Assembly (NCBI GenBank): GCA_945885485.1 | Contig: CAMCYT010000001.1 | Span: 1 to 47,218 of the forward strand | Direction: 5' to 3' | DNA: 47,218 bases | Origin: Prosthecobacter debontii | GTDB taxonomy: Bacteria; Verrucomicrobiota; Verrucomicrobiia; Verrucomicrobiales; Akkermansiaceae | Shown here: piece after piece, positions 15,764 through 25,235 of the stretch | Position numbering within the stretch: position 1 is the first letter of the stretch | Layout of the letters: the number at the start of each line of letters is the position of its first letter | Program-made: the position numbers and the translations under genes | Notes under the pieces: model-generated | The model's database searches: none | What the model was told of the DNA's origin: nothing | Seen by the model: the letters and a program-made list of their open reading frames with translations, nothing else

Positions 15764-17059
15764 TTATATCTTCGATTCCGCCGAAGCGGCTCTCATGCGC
15801 CGACCGTAAACCAGCTCGAACACTGGCGATGCCATCAGCGTCGTGACGATCGCCATCACCACGAGGATAGAAAACAGCGCCTCGCCGATGATGCCGTGTT
15901 GGAGGCCGATATTGATGATGATCAGCTCCATCAGACCCCGCGCATTCATCAGCGCGCCGACGGCAAGCGAGGTCGAATTGTCCTCACCGTTGAGGCGCGC
16001 GGCGGCCCAGCAGGCGACGCCTTTCCCGAGAATCGAGGCGATCAGGATCACCAAGCCAACCAGCAACAGCCTCGGATCCACCAGCAAATCCAGTTTGGTA
16101 TTTAAGCCTGAGAAGGTGAAGAACATCGGCAGCAGGAAAACCACGGCAAAGGGTTCGATCTTGCGGCGGATGTCATCGGCGTAAACGCCGCGCGGCATCG
16201 AAATACCCAGGATAAACCCGCCGAACACCGCATGGACTCCGATGATATCTGCATACCAAGCCGACGCACAGAAAAGCGCCAGAGTGACGGCCATCATCGG
16301 ATGGGAAACTTCTCCGTCCCTCTCGGCCTTGCGTCCAAGACCGGCGAGTAGCTTTTTCCCCACCGTCAGCATCAGCGCGCCGTATAGCAGCGATCCGCCG
16401 ATCGCGATCACCTCAGCGCCGATGCTTACGCCACCGATCTGCAGTGGCTGCGATGCGCCGAACGATGCCAGCACGATGGCGAGCACACACCAGGCCGCGG
16501 CGTCATCGATGGCTCCCGCAGCCAACGTAAGGGTGCCGAGGGGTGTGCCGGAAAGCCCCCTTTCCGAAATGATCCGCGCCAGCATCGGAAACGCCGTGAT
16601 TGCGATGGCCGCGCCGAGGAAGAGAGCGCCCTCGTGATAGCGAACCTTCGGCATGAAGATGCCCGGCACATCAATCAGCCACAGCACTAGCAATGCACCT
16701 AGGATGAATGGAACCACCATGCCAGCGATCGAAACACATGCCGCGCTGCGCGCCCTTTTCCGGAAGTGATCCGTGCGGAACTCCAACCCCACTAGAAACA
16801 TATAGAGTCCCACTCCAAGCTGCGCCCCCACATAGAGGATGCCGCGCGATTCTTGGGTGAAAATGAGCTCCGTTGATCCCGGCCAGATCAACCCTAACAG
16901 GGACGGTCCGAGCATCACGCCCGCGATCATTTCTCCTACCACCTGTGGCTGCCCGATGCGTTTCGCCGCTATTCCTACCAACCGGCAGACAACCAAGATG
17001 ATCGCCATCTGTAGGAAAAAAGAGGCCGAGAGCGCGTGCATGTGCTGAAGAGAATCCAT
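15764..17059 (-). CDS. CPA2-type cation:proton antiporter (KefB/NapA-like)
   Basis: 431 residues from the ATG at 17059; the open frame allows a start at 17104, but the extra 15 residues look non-native and neither start has a clear ribosome site. About twelve membrane spans. Characteristic segments: RIGQPQVVGEMIAGVMLGPS (second span), LGVGLYMFLVGLEFRTD, AGAIDDAAAWCVLAIVLASF (the paired Asp of the ion site is in D-D-A-A-A-W) and VFGGFILGISMPRG. There is no C-terminal TrkA-N domain, so it is the short Na+(K+)/H+ exchanger form. It works in the inner membrane for pH and cation balance. Its 3' end abuts the outward cassette arm. Confidence 0.88.
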   Translation of the reverse strand: MDSLQHMHALSASFFLQMAIILVVCRLVGIAAKRIGQPQVVGEMIAGVMLGPSLLGLIWPGSTELIFTQESRGILYVGAQLGVGLYMFLVGLEFRTDHFRKRARSAACVSIAGMVVPFILGALLVLWLIDVPGIFMPKVRYHEGALFLGAAIAITAFPMLARIISERGLSGTPLGTLTLAAGAIDDAAAWCVLAIVLASFGASQPLQIGGVSIGAEVIAIGGSLLYGALMLTVGKKLLAGLGRKAERDGEVSHPMMAVTLALFCASAWYADIIGVHAVFGGFILGISMPRGVYADDIRRKIEPFAVVFLLPMFFTFSGLNTKLDLLVDPRLLLVGLVILIASILGKGVACWAAARLNGEDNSTSLAVGALMNARGLMELIIINIGLQHGIIGEALFSILVVMAIVTTLMASPVFELVYGRRMRAASAESKI

Positions 17060-17152
17060 AGCAGGCAGAAGGTAAAGGACGAAGCATCTTGTCTCAACAT
17101 CCACTGGTGCTAGCCGGCCGGGAACGGTCTAAAGAGAACCATGCCCGCGCAA

Positions 17153-17602
17153 TCAGGGCACGGGGCGCTTCAAAGACATCGTGCCGTGGTCGCTCGCGCT
17201 TTGATAGGTGGCGCTGAATGTTTCGCGAGTTAGCTTGCCTTTGACCTGATAGATTCCGAGGCCGCCGGGAAGTTTCATTTCGCCGGAAAGTGCGAGGGAG
17301 CCATCTTTACCCAGCTTGGTGGGGACGGTGTGAGTGTAGTCGCCGAACTTCAAAACACCCCAACCAGCGCGGTAACGGAAGTCGTATTTACCGGGGTCTT
17401 CGAGGCTAGGTTGGACGATGCACCACAGTGGGCCGCTATGGCCGTTGACCTCGCTGACCCACTTGCCAAGCCATGGACCTTCGGCTTTGGTGGGTGGATG
17501 AGGAAGATTCGAAGAGGCTTGGGCGAAGCCGCTGCGGTAGGAATTCGCCCCACAGGAGCAAAGCACCAGCGTGAGAACGGTTGCGATGAACTTGGATTTC
17601 AT
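17153..17602 (-). CDS. Predicted lipoprotein, unknown function
   Basis: 149 residues. N-terminus MKSKFIATVLTLVLCSCGANS has a basic start, hydrophobic core and a lipobox ending L-C-S-C, so lipidation at Cys15 or Cys17 is likely. The mature part is a compact beta-rich domain (GPWLGKWVSEVNGHSGPLWC then YDFRYRAGWGVLKFGDYTHT). The W-x-G-x-W pattern recalls lipocalin-like or DUF-type secreted beta proteins, but I do not recognise the family. It is 23 bases downstream of the PQQ-propeller gene on the same strand and may be co-expressed. Confidence 0.7.
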   Translation of the reverse strand: MKSKFIATVLTLVLCSCGANSYRSGFAQASSNLPHPPTKAEGPWLGKWVSEVNGHSGPLWCIVQPSLEDPGKYDFRYRAGWGVLKFGDYTHTVPTKLGKDGSLALSGEMKLPGGLGIYQVKGKLTRETFSATYQSASDHGTMSLKRPVP

Positions 17603-17625
17603 AACGTGGATCAGTTAGGTGAAAA

Positions 17626-18864
17626 TCACTTGCCGGTGATTTTCCAAAGGTGTTTTTCGGTGCGCAGATAAAGAGCTCCACCCAGCAGGATAGGAGAGGC
17701 AAGCGTGCGCTCGGCAAGATCGGTTTCGAACTGAATCTCCGCTCCGTCGGGAGAGATTTTCACGACATAACAAACTCCGTCTTCGGTGACAGCGTAGAGG
17801 GTGTCACCTGTTAGAATCGGCGAGGCAGAGAAATTTCCGGGGAGCTTTTCGTTCCAGACTGGCTCGCCAGATTTCGCGTTCAGACCGGTGAGTGCACCGG
17901 TGTCATCAAGCACCAAAATCTGTCCTTGGGTGGCGATCATCGATGGAGTTTTCGGCATCCTGCGTGTGACTTCCCATACGATATGGGTTTTTGTAACATC
18001 ACCAGTGGCCTTGCCGAGACGGATCGCGATGAGCTTGGGAACGTTGTAGCCGGTGGCTACGTAGGCGATGCCCTCGGCAACAACCGGCCGGGGAACCACC
18101 GAATAGCCCTCACCGTAAGTAGCTTTCCAAAGCAGACGTCCGTCTTCTGGCGCGTAGGCTCCGATCATGCCGCTGCCCGCACTGAGAATTTCCTTTCGGC
18201 CATCTGTCTCGACCACGAGCGGGGTGCTGAAGGAAAAAGCACTGCGGACTTTCTGGTCGCGCGGGGTGCGCCAAGCGATTGTGCCGTCTTTCCGGTGAAA
18301 CGCGACAATGGTGGGATCGATCTCGGCGTCCGCGTTCACCACCAACAAATCGCCGACGATGATAGGCGAGCCGCCGTTGCCGTGCATCGGTTTGTAGGAA
18401 ATCTGTTTTTTCCAAACCACTTCGCCATCAGCGAGACGCAATGCGGCGGTACCCATGTGGCCGAAATGAACATAAACGATGCCGTCTGCAATGACCGGAG
18501 TGGAACTAGCCAGACTATTCTTGCCGTGCTGAGCCGCCGTTTCCTCGGCAGTGGGCTTGAATAGATCGATGTTCCAAAGCGTTTTGCCAGTGGCGACATC
18601 AAGAGCGAAAGCTGTTAAATGCGTGGCATCGCCGTCTTTGCGTGAGCCTGTGAGAATGATTTTCCCATCGGCGATGACGGGCGATGACCAACCCTGAGCC
18701 GACAGTGGCATTTTCCACGCGATCCCGGTATCCTTGCTCCATTTAAGCGGACCGGCTCCGCTCGCAATTCCTTGGCCGGTCGGCCCACGGAATTGTGGCC
18801 AAGCCTCGGCGGCCATCGCGGTGCTTGCCAAAAGCCCGGCGAAGAAGAAGCAATGAAATATCAT
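17626..18864 (-). CDS. Secreted PQQ-type beta-propeller protein
   Basis: 412 residues from ATG 18864. A signal peptide (MIFHCFFFAGLLASTAMAAEA) is followed by WPQFRGPTGQG, the standard opening of this secreted propeller family. Blades repeat as WSSPVIADGKIILTGS ... TAFALDVATGKTLW, LASSTPVIADGIVYVHFG and NGGSPIIVGDLLVVNADAE. The open frame runs upstream to 19227 but crosses the tRNA gene, so the longer start is rejected. Such proteins are very numerous in Verrucomicrobiota and Planctomycetes and mostly uncharacterised. The short lipoprotein gene follows on the same strand. Confidence 0.88.
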   Translation of the reverse strand: MIFHCFFFAGLLASTAMAAEAWPQFRGPTGQGIASGAGPLKWSKDTGIAWKMPLSAQGWSSPVIADGKIILTGSRKDGDATHLTAFALDVATGKTLWNIDLFKPTAEETAAQHGKNSLASSTPVIADGIVYVHFGHMGTAALRLADGEVVWKKQISYKPMHGNGGSPIIVGDLLVVNADAEIDPTIVAFHRKDGTIAWRTPRDQKVRSAFSFSTPLVVETDGRKEILSAGSGMIGAYAPEDGRLLWKATYGEGYSVVPRPVVAEGIAYVATGYNVPKLIAIRLGKATGDVTKTHIVWEVTRRMPKTPSMIATQGQILVLDDTGALTGLNAKSGEPVWNEKLPGNFSASPILTGDTLYAVTEDGVCYVVKISPDGAEIQFETDLAERTLASPILLGGALYLRTEKHLWKITGK

Positions 18865-18953
18865 GATGTGAAGCGTAGAGCGCGAGATCATCAAGTCAAC
18901 CATACAGGGTGTTCTGAGGTTGGTCTGGCCCCGTAAATTACTGATTGTGAAAG

Positions 18954-19229
<276 letters not shown>

Positions 19230-19239
<10 letters not shown>

Positions 19240-19895
19240 TAATGAAGTAAACTTTTTTCAGATAAAGCCGCTGCGAGCTGCTCCATGGTTTCGACAATGA
19301 CATCCGCTTCCTTCAGCCGCTCGCGATCATGGTAACCCCAAGTAACAGCTATGGATTTCATCCTGGCGTTTATGGCGGTGTCCAGATCCATGGTCGAATC
19401 GCCGATGATCGTGCAATCCTCTGGGGCGATCCCCAACGCTTTGGCGATTTCCAGCGCACCGGCGGGATCGGGTTTGTGTGGTAGGGCTTCGCGGTTTCCT
19501 AAAACCACGACGAAATGGCTGTTGGGGAAAAGTTTTTCCACGATCTCCACGGTGAAGGCATGAGGTTTGTTAGATAGCACGGCGAGAGGAATGCCGCGTG
19601 CTTCAAGATCAGCGAGCAGCTCAAACATCCCAGGGTAAACCGATGTTCCACCGGGCCATGAAACCGCATAATCGGCTGCGAAATGTTTCAAGATGCTATC
19701 AGTGAGATCGATTCTGGACACGGTTGCCAGAGCGCGCTGGACGAGTTTCACCGCGCCGTCTCCGATGAAGCTGCGGACGTTGGCATGGCTCTGGCCGGGA
19801 AGTCCGTGTTGGATCAGCGCGCGGTTCAATGAGGCCGCAATACCGGGGAGCGACTCCACCAGAGTGCCATCGAGATCAAAAATCAAAGCGCGCAT
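19230..19895 (-). CDS. HAD phosphatase, phosphoglycolate phosphatase-like
   Basis: 221 residues. Motif I is FDLDGTLVES (residues 5-14, nucleophile Asp at D-x-D-G-T), motif II is VLSNKP, and motif III/IV are HKPDPAGALEIAKALG and CTIIGDSTMDLDTAINA. The helical cap between residues 15 and 85 is the C1 type of the Gph/PpaX group. It dephosphorylates small phosphoesters such as 2-phosphoglycolate; the exact substrate cannot be told. The last few codons and the stop lie in a duplicated tRNA flank, so the C-terminal tail may have been altered by that duplication. Divergent from the DppC-type gene at 20004. Confidence 0.85.
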
Positions 19896-20003
19896 GAAGG
19901 AAATGGAAACAAAGATAAGTGGTCTTGAACATGGTTTTTCTACATCTGTAATATGGCGAAAATTATGCTCTGCATTCTAGGCGGGCTACTCTAGCTTGCC
20001 TGC

Positions 20004-20954
20004 GTGTCAGATGAGATAGTAAAAAAATCACAGGGCAGTTCGCTGTGGCAGGACGCGTGGCATCGGTTGTCGAAAAACAAACCGGCGCTGGTGAGCCTCG
20101 GTATTCTAGGCATTATTGTCATCGCATGTTTTATCGGGCCATTTCTTCCGTTTGTGAAAAGCCCGACTGTAATCAAACTGGAAGATGCGTTTGCGGCACC
20201 AACGGCTGAGTATTGGTTTGGAACCGATCAGCTCGGCCGGGATGTTTTCTCGCGGGTGCTCAATGGGGGTCAGGTTTCATTGTTGGTGGGATTTGTCGCA
20301 ACCGGCGTTGCGGTGATGATCGGCGTCATTTACGGCGCGATCTCCGGCTACGTCGGAGGCATTGCCGATTCCGTTATGATGCGTTTTGTCGATATCATGT
20401 TCGCTTTGCCGTTTCTGGTTTTGGTTATTTTGTTTGCGCTGGTGGTGGATGAGCCTTCGTCAAAATTTACGACATGGATCGTTGAAACGACGGGTTGGCA
20501 GCGGGACCGTGTGGCGCCGATCACCACTTTGATTCCGTTATTCATCGCGATTGGAGCGATTGGCTGGCTGACGATTGCGAGGATTGTCCGAGCGCAGGTG
20601 TTGAACGTGAAAAATCTGGAATTTGTTGAAGCTGCGGTTTCCTTGGGCTTGAGCCGTGCGAGGATTCTTTTTCGCCATATTTTACCGAACGTTATCGGTC
20701 CCATTATCATATATACCACGCTCGCGGTTCCTGGGATCATGTTGTTAGAAAGCGTGCTGTCGTTTCTTGGTTTGGGAGTGAAGCCGCCGAATTCTTCATG
20801 GGGTATTTTGATCAAAGAAGGTGCGGATCGCATGGAAATCACACCCTATCTCTTGCTTTTCCCCTCCTTGTTTTTCGCGACGACCTTGTTCGCCCTCAAT
20901 TTCCTAGGTGACGGTTTGCGAGATGCGTTGGATCCGAAATCCTCCAAAGATTGA
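20004..20954 (+). CDS. DppC/OppC-type ABC permease (orphan)
   Basis: 316 residues from a GTG at 20004. Six spans; the N-terminal OppC_N segment WHRLSKNKPALVSLGILGII precedes HWFG-like YWFGTDQLGRDVFSRVLNGG, the classic DppC/OppC signature. The EAA loop is EAAVSLGLSRARILFRHILP. It should form a heterodimer with a DppB-type permease and use DppD/DppF ATPases to take up peptides or similar solutes. None of these partners is adjacent: gph is divergent upstream and comF follows 18 bases downstream. A DppF-like ATPase, also alone, is at 42524-43321. Confidence 0.9.
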   Translation: MSDEIVKKSQGSSLWQDAWHRLSKNKPALVSLGILGIIVIACFIGPFLPFVKSPTVIKLEDAFAAPTAEYWFGTDQLGRDVFSRVLNGGQVSLLVGFVATGVAVMIGVIYGAISGYVGGIADSVMMRFVDIMFALPFLVLVILFALVVDEPSSKFTTWIVETTGWQRDRVAPITTLIPLFIAIGAIGWLTIARIVRAQVLNVKNLEFVEAAVSLGLSRARILFRHILPNVIGPIIIYTTLAVPGIMLLESVLSFLGLGVKPPNSSWGILIKEGADRMEITPYLLLFPSLFFATTLFALNFLGDGLRDALDPKSSKD

Positions 20955-20972
20955 TTTTTATTTCCATACCGC

Positions 20973-21716
20973 ATGATCCCCCCCTTCATGAAGCTAGTCC
21001 TCGACGGATTGTATCCGCCCATTTGTGAGCTGTGCGGTTGCGGGCTTTCGGAAGGAAAGGCGCTGTGCGAAACGTGTTCGGAAAAACTACCACGCATCGT
21101 CAGTCCGTTTTGTGGAACGTGCGGTGAGAGCTTCGCGGGAATGATTGATGGCGCGTTCGACTGCCCAAACTGTAAGGATATTTCGTTCCACTTTGAATTC
21201 GCATTAGCGGCGATGGATCGCTGTGAGGAGACGTTGGAGCTGGTGCATCGCTTGAAATATGGAAAAGAAATACATCTAGCAGGTGCACTTGGAAAACTTG
21301 CATGCGGAGTGTTTTCGGATCGCAGGTTCGCCATCGCCTTGCAGGAGAAATGGTTGTTGGTTCCCGTGCCTTTGCATCAAAGCCGACTGCGCAAACGCCA
21401 TTTCAATCAAGCAGAGGAAATCGCGCACGCTGTGGCAAAGTGTAGTGAGCTTCCGATGGCTAAGATACTTAAGCGCGTAAGAAGAACCGAAACCCAAACG
21501 CGACTTACGCGTAAGCAGCGGATGGAAAATCTCAAGAAAGCCTTCGCGGTTCGCACAACATGGAACAAGAAAATACCCGCCGCTCTAACAGGAGCTCCGG
21601 GTGTGATTTTGGTGGATGATGTTTTTACTACGGGATCCACCGTAGATGCCTGCGCCAAAGTGTTGCGCAAGGCAGGCGTGAAACGGGTGGCAGTAATTAC
21701 AGTTCTTCGAGGGTGA
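20973..21716 (+). CDS. comF: ComF-family phosphoribosyltransferase-like protein
   Basis: 247 residues. The N-terminal zinc region has paired cysteines (CELCGCGLSEGKALCETC, then CGTCGES and CPNC), the double-zinc-finger start of ComF. The C-terminal PRTase domain has VPVPLHQSRLRKRHFNQAEE and the PRPP loop VILVDDVFTTGST. Established knowledge: ComF is required for natural transformation in Haemophilus, Bacillus and Helicobacter and binds single-stranded DNA or helps DNA translocation. It begins 18 bases after the dppC-like gene and contains one exact TCTAACAG site (21584). Its last 20 bases overlap the converging DUF1080 gene. Confidence 0.9.
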   Translation: MIPPFMKLVLDGLYPPICELCGCGLSEGKALCETCSEKLPRIVSPFCGTCGESFAGMIDGAFDCPNCKDISFHFEFALAAMDRCEETLELVHRLKYGKEIHLAGALGKLACGVFSDRRFAIALQEKWLLVPVPLHQSRLRKRHFNQAEEIAHAVAKCSELPMAKILKRVRRTETQTRLTRKQRMENLKKAFAVRTTWNKKIPAALTGAPGVILVDDVFTTGSTVDACAKVLRKAGVKRVAVITVLRG

Positions 21717-22272
21717 TATCTCGGAACGAGATTTTCATTTCTTTTCCAGGATGCACCTGCAGTCCGATCGGACCTTTTTCCTTCGCGGTTTCTGAAGTGT
21801 AAGTCATCACTTCTTTACCGTTAAGCTCGACTGTATAAACGGATTCTTTAGCGGTAATTTTGATGATGTTCCATTCACCTTCTTTGAGAAGTTCTGCAAC
21901 GCCCTTGGCCTCGACAGGATATCCCTTCTTGGAAGCGATGTATGGAGAAGCCGTCATATCACGCTTCAATGAACCGGAAATGCCGATTTGGATCTGATCG
22001 TTTTCATGACGAAGAAAAACGCCGGAATCGATCTTCCCTTCGTATTTGAAAGCGCATTGGAAAACGAAGTTGGTGTATTCTTTCTCTGTCCAGAGAATCG
22101 AACCCTTCTTCTTAGGATCATTTTGGCCCTGGATTGCTCCGTCTTGTACAGTCCAATCTTCAGAACCGGTAATTATCCAGCCACTTAGGGTTTTGCCATC
22201 GAAAATGGGTTGCGGGGCAGCTTGGGAAAACAAGGTGGTGGCGAAGAGCGCGAGGAGTGTGGGAATTTTCAT
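21697..22272 (-). CDS. Secreted DUF1080 (3-keto-disaccharide hydrolase-type) protein
   Basis: 191 residues with a signal peptide (MKIPTLLALFATTLFSQAAP). The domain opens FDGKTLSGWIITGSEDWTVQ and continues GSILWTEKEYTNFVFQCAFK and GVFLRHENDQIQIG, the concanavalin-like fold of DUF1080. Several members hydrolyse 3-keto-glycosides; others are of unknown activity. The ATG overlaps the stop of the CPBP protease gene by four bases, so translation is coupled. It converges on comF with a 20-base overlap of coding ends. Confidence 0.88.
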   Translation of the reverse strand: MKIPTLLALFATTLFSQAAPQPIFDGKTLSGWIITGSEDWTVQDGAIQGQNDPKKKGSILWTEKEYTNFVFQCAFKYEGKIDSGVFLRHENDQIQIGISGSLKRDMTASPYIASKKGYPVEAKGVAELLKEGEWNIIKITAKESVYTVELNGKEVMTYTSETAKEKGPIGLQVHPGKEMKISFRDITLEEL

Positions 22273-23237
22273 ACTAGATTGGGTTTCGATAATTTACGAA
22301 CGGTGTAGGCGCAAACTATCGAGCAAATGCAGAGCGCCGCTAAAGGAAGGATGCCGGATTTGAGATCGTTGCCGATCAACCACGGATACATGGGCGATTC
22401 CATGTTTATACTGCAGTTGCGAGAGAAGATTTTAAACGAAAACACAAGTCCTGCGTGTAGGCCGATGGGAAACCAGAGCGAATGGGTCCGCGTGCGGGTG
22501 TAAGCAAGAATGAGGCCCAGCGTTGTAAGCGTGAAGAAATTGGTGATAAAAAACAATGGGTTCGTGAAATGACCGAGAGTGCCATCCAATACTTCAAATC
22601 CTGAATACCAGACGCTTGGATTCGCAATGATCGTTTCGGCTGGTGGTTTGAGGAAATGAACGAAGGAAAACATCAGGGAGCTGCCGATCCATGCACTTCG
22701 CACCGAGTAAGCTCGCAGCCAGATACCTAACAGAAGTCCGCGGAAAAGAAGTTCTTCGATGATACCTGCTCCGAGAGATGGAATGACGGCTTTAGGGATG
22801 AGCTTGGAAAGTGAAAATACTTTGTCATTTGCTTCACTCGCGCCGGTGTAATGTAGGATGAGCGCGAGTGCGCCGAGTGAAGCGGCTCCGATGGTCAAAC
22901 CACAAAAGAGATGAATGCATCGCTGACTCCAAGTGAGTTTGCGCAGCGCGTAACGTGCATGATCGTCAAGTTTAGGAATGCGACGCACGCGGAGAATTAG
23001 AAATGGCAACAAAGCCAGCGCAGAGACGAGGAGACATCGGCTGAAATATCGATCGAGCTTAGCGCGATCCGCCGAGCTAGCGATGGATTCGATCCAGCCG
23101 GGGTAGTCAGTGGTCTTCGCGTTTTCTGCTAGAGTTTTTCCAGCCTCATAAAGATGCGGTGTGAATAAGGCCGCGAGGAAAAGCGCTGAAGCCAGCCACA
23201 AAACAATCGCACCTGCTTCTGACTTGAGGAATCGCAT
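22269..23237 (-). CDS. CPBP-family intramembrane metalloprotease
   Basis: 322 residues with about eight spans. GIIEELLFRGLLLGIWLRAY carries the E-E-x-x-x-R motif, SSLMFSFVHFLKPPAE has the first conserved His, and FPIGLHAGLVFSF the second His region of the CAAX protease/bacteriocin-processing (Abi) family. These cleave or sense proteins within the membrane; roles include prenyl-protein processing and self-immunity. Its stop overlaps the DUF1080 start, and it begins three bases after the serS stop, so all three minus-strand genes may be one transcript. Confidence 0.85.
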   Translation of the reverse strand: MRFLKSEAGAIVLWLASALFLAALFTPHLYEAGKTLAENAKTTDYPGWIESIASSADRAKLDRYFSRCLLVSALALLPFLILRVRRIPKLDDHARYALRKLTWSQRCIHLFCGLTIGAASLGALALILHYTGASEANDKVFSLSKLIPKAVIPSLGAGIIEELLFRGLLLGIWLRAYSVRSAWIGSSLMFSFVHFLKPPAETIIANPSVWYSGFEVLDGTLGHFTNPLFFITNFFTLTTLGLILAYTRTRTHSLWFPIGLHAGLVFSFKIFSRNCSINMESPMYPWLIGNDLKSGILPLAALCICSIVCAYTVRKLSKPNLV

Positions 23238-23240
23238 GGC

Positions 23241-24521
23241 TTAGATTTTATCTGCACCGAAATATGGCACCAACGCGGCCGGGATCTTGATCGATCCGTC
23301 GGGTTGCTGACATTGTTCTAACAGCGCAACGTAAAGGCGTGGCAATGCCGTGCCGGAGCCATTGAGGGTCGCGGGGAAACGGTTTTTGCCTTCTTTATCT
23401 TTAAAGCGAAGTTTCATGCGGCGTGCTTGGTAATCGCCGAAACATGAGCAGCTGGAAACTTCGAGATACTTACCGTGGCCGGGAGCCCAAACTTCGATGT
23501 CATAAGTCTTTGCGGAAGACTGACCGACATCGCCGGTGCACAGCTCGATGACTCGGTAATGCAGGCCAAGCTTTTGCAAAATGCTTTCGGCGTGTCCGGT
23601 GAGTTCTTCGAGAATCTCGAAACCTTTTTCCGGATCCACCACTTGCACGAGCTCGACTTTATCGAACTGATGCATACGGATGATGCCTTTGTTGTCGCGA
23701 CCGGCAGATCCAGCCTCACGGCGGAAACACGGGGTGTAAGCGACCAGTTTCAACGGCAGGTCGCTTTCCGCAACGATCGTGTCGCGGTAAAGATTGGTGA
23801 CCGGAACTTCAGCCGTTGGCGCGAGGAAGAGGTCGTTGCGGCCGTCGGTTTCCGAAGGTTCAGTCCCATACATATCGTCCTCGAATTTTGGGAGTTGCCC
23901 GGTGCCTTCCATGCACTCGCGCAGCACGAGATGCGGGACGTTGACTTCTTCGTAGCCGTTCGAAGCTTGGGTATCTAACAGGAAATTGATCAGCGCACGC
24001 TCGAGTTTTGCACCTTTACCGCGATACACCGCAAAGCCGGAACCGGAAATCCGGATCGCATCCTCCCATGAAATCAAACCGTGTGCAGTGGCGAGCTCTA
24101 CGTGATCTTTCGGATCAACCAGCGCGGGTTTCACGCCCCATTCGCGGACGATTGGATTCGCTTCTTCGCAATCACCCACTGGGCAATCCGCATGCGGGAG
24201 GTTGGGAATGTTCAGCAGGAGATTCGTTTGCTTCGCGGTCGCTTCTTCGGCGAGGAGATCGAACTTGGATATTTCATCATTGATCTCGCGAACCTCTGTT
24301 TCGATCGCGGAGCTATCCTCGCCCTTAGCTTTCATCATGCCGATTTGCTTGGAGATCGTCTTGCGCTGGTTTTGGAGTTCTTGTTTGGAGGTTTCCGCAG
24401 CGCGGCGTGATTCATCGCAGGCCAACACCTCGTCTATGAGTTTCCAATGATTTCCGCCGCGTTTTTTCAAACGCTCGCGAACTTCCTCTGCATTTTCTCG
24501 AATGATCCTGATATCCAACAT
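23241..24521 (-). CDS. serS: Seryl-tRNA synthetase
   Basis: 426 residues from ATG 24521 (MLDIRIIRENAEEVRERLKK), the standard SerRS start; the frame is open to 24566 but the extra residues are not family-like. A long N-terminal coiled-coil arm (residues 25-110) binds the tRNA-Ser variable arm. Class II motifs: LPKFEDDMY with the LAPTAEVPVTNLY segment, motif 2 in TPCFRREAGSAGRDNKGIIR, and motif 3 near NGSGTALPRLYVALLEQCQQ. It charges Ser (and Sec) tRNAs in the cytoplasm. Two exact TCTAACAG sites lie in it (23317, 23974). Confidence 0.95.
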   Translation of the reverse strand: MLDIRIIRENAEEVRERLKKRGGNHWKLIDEVLACDESRRAAETSKQELQNQRKTISKQIGMMKAKGEDSSAIETEVREINDEISKFDLLAEEATAKQTNLLLNIPNLPHADCPVGDCEEANPIVREWGVKPALVDPKDHVELATAHGLISWEDAIRISGSGFAVYRGKGAKLERALINFLLDTQASNGYEEVNVPHLVLRECMEGTGQLPKFEDDMYGTEPSETDGRNDLFLAPTAEVPVTNLYRDTIVAESDLPLKLVAYTPCFRREAGSAGRDNKGIIRMHQFDKVELVQVVDPEKGFEILEELTGHAESILQKLGLHYRVIELCTGDVGQSSAKTYDIEVWAPGHGKYLEVSSCSCFGDYQARRMKLRFKDKEGKNRFPATLNGSGTALPRLYVALLEQCQQPDGSIKIPAALVPYFGADKI

Positions 24522-24619
24522 GTCGGCGCGAACTTTTGTGGATTGCGGGGTATGAAAGCAAGGCAAACGTGTGTGACATCTCTTGTCAGTTGGGAAGGGT
24601 TGTGTATGGAATCTCTCGC

Positions 24620-25210
24620 GTGCTTCTTCTTTTTCACAAACCCTATGATGTGCTGTGCCAGTTTACGCCGGACCAGCCAGGCCAGAGAACGCTGGCGGAT
24701 TTTGGTTTTCCGAAAGGGGTTTATCCGGTCGGGCGACTGGATATGGATTCCGAGGGCTTGCTTTTGCTTTGCGATGAGCCGGGTTTCAATCACCGTTTCC
24801 TCGATCCAGAACAGGGACACCCGCGGGCGTATTGGGTGCAGGTGGAAGGGCTGCCGGATGAATCTGCTTTGAAAAAGCTCAAATCCGGTGGGTTGGAAAT
24901 TCAGGGCCACAGGACCCGGCCGTGTCGGGTCGAGTTGCTTGAGAACGAGCCCAGCGTCCCACCGCGCGACCCGCCGGTGCGTTTCCGAAAATCTATCCCG
25001 ACCTCATGGTTGCGTATCGAGTTGGTCGAAGGAAAAAACCGCCAAGTCCGGCGGATGACCGCCGCAGTTGGCTATCCAACCCTGCGCCTGATCCGCTGTG
25101 CGATTGGCGGCTTGGAGGAGATCCAGCTCAACCAAGGAGAGTGGATAGAGTTAAGTACGGAGGAGCGGAAGAACTTGACCGGCAAGGATCGAGCCCTTCG
25201 CCACCTTTAG
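24620..25210 (+). CDS. RluE/RsuA-family 23S rRNA pseudouridine synthase
   Basis: About 196 residues from GTG 24620 (VLLLFHKPYDVLCQF); an in-frame ATG at 24536 exists but the first 28 residues are not family-like. GVYPVGRLDMDSEGLLLL carries the catalytic Asp (G-R-L-D). Later motifs are NRQVRRMTAAVGYPTLRLIR and the C-terminal G-E-W. There is no S4 domain, as in RluE, which modifies helix 90 region U in 23S rRNA. From about 24910 to 25190 it is duplicated, diverged, at 28270-28577. The autotransporter gene converges on it 25 bases downstream. Confidence 0.88.
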   Translation: MLLLFHKPYDVLCQFTPDQPGQRTLADFGFPKGVYPVGRLDMDSEGLLLLCDEPGFNHRFLDPEQGHPRAYWVQVEGLPDESALKKLKSGGLEIQGHRTRPCRVELLENEPSVPPRDPPVRFRKSIPTSWLRIELVEGKNRQVRRMTAAVGYPTLRLIRCAIGGLEEIQLNQGEWIELSTEERKNLTGKDRALRHL

Positions 25211-25235
25211 CACTTAATCTTGTTAAATCGTCTGA

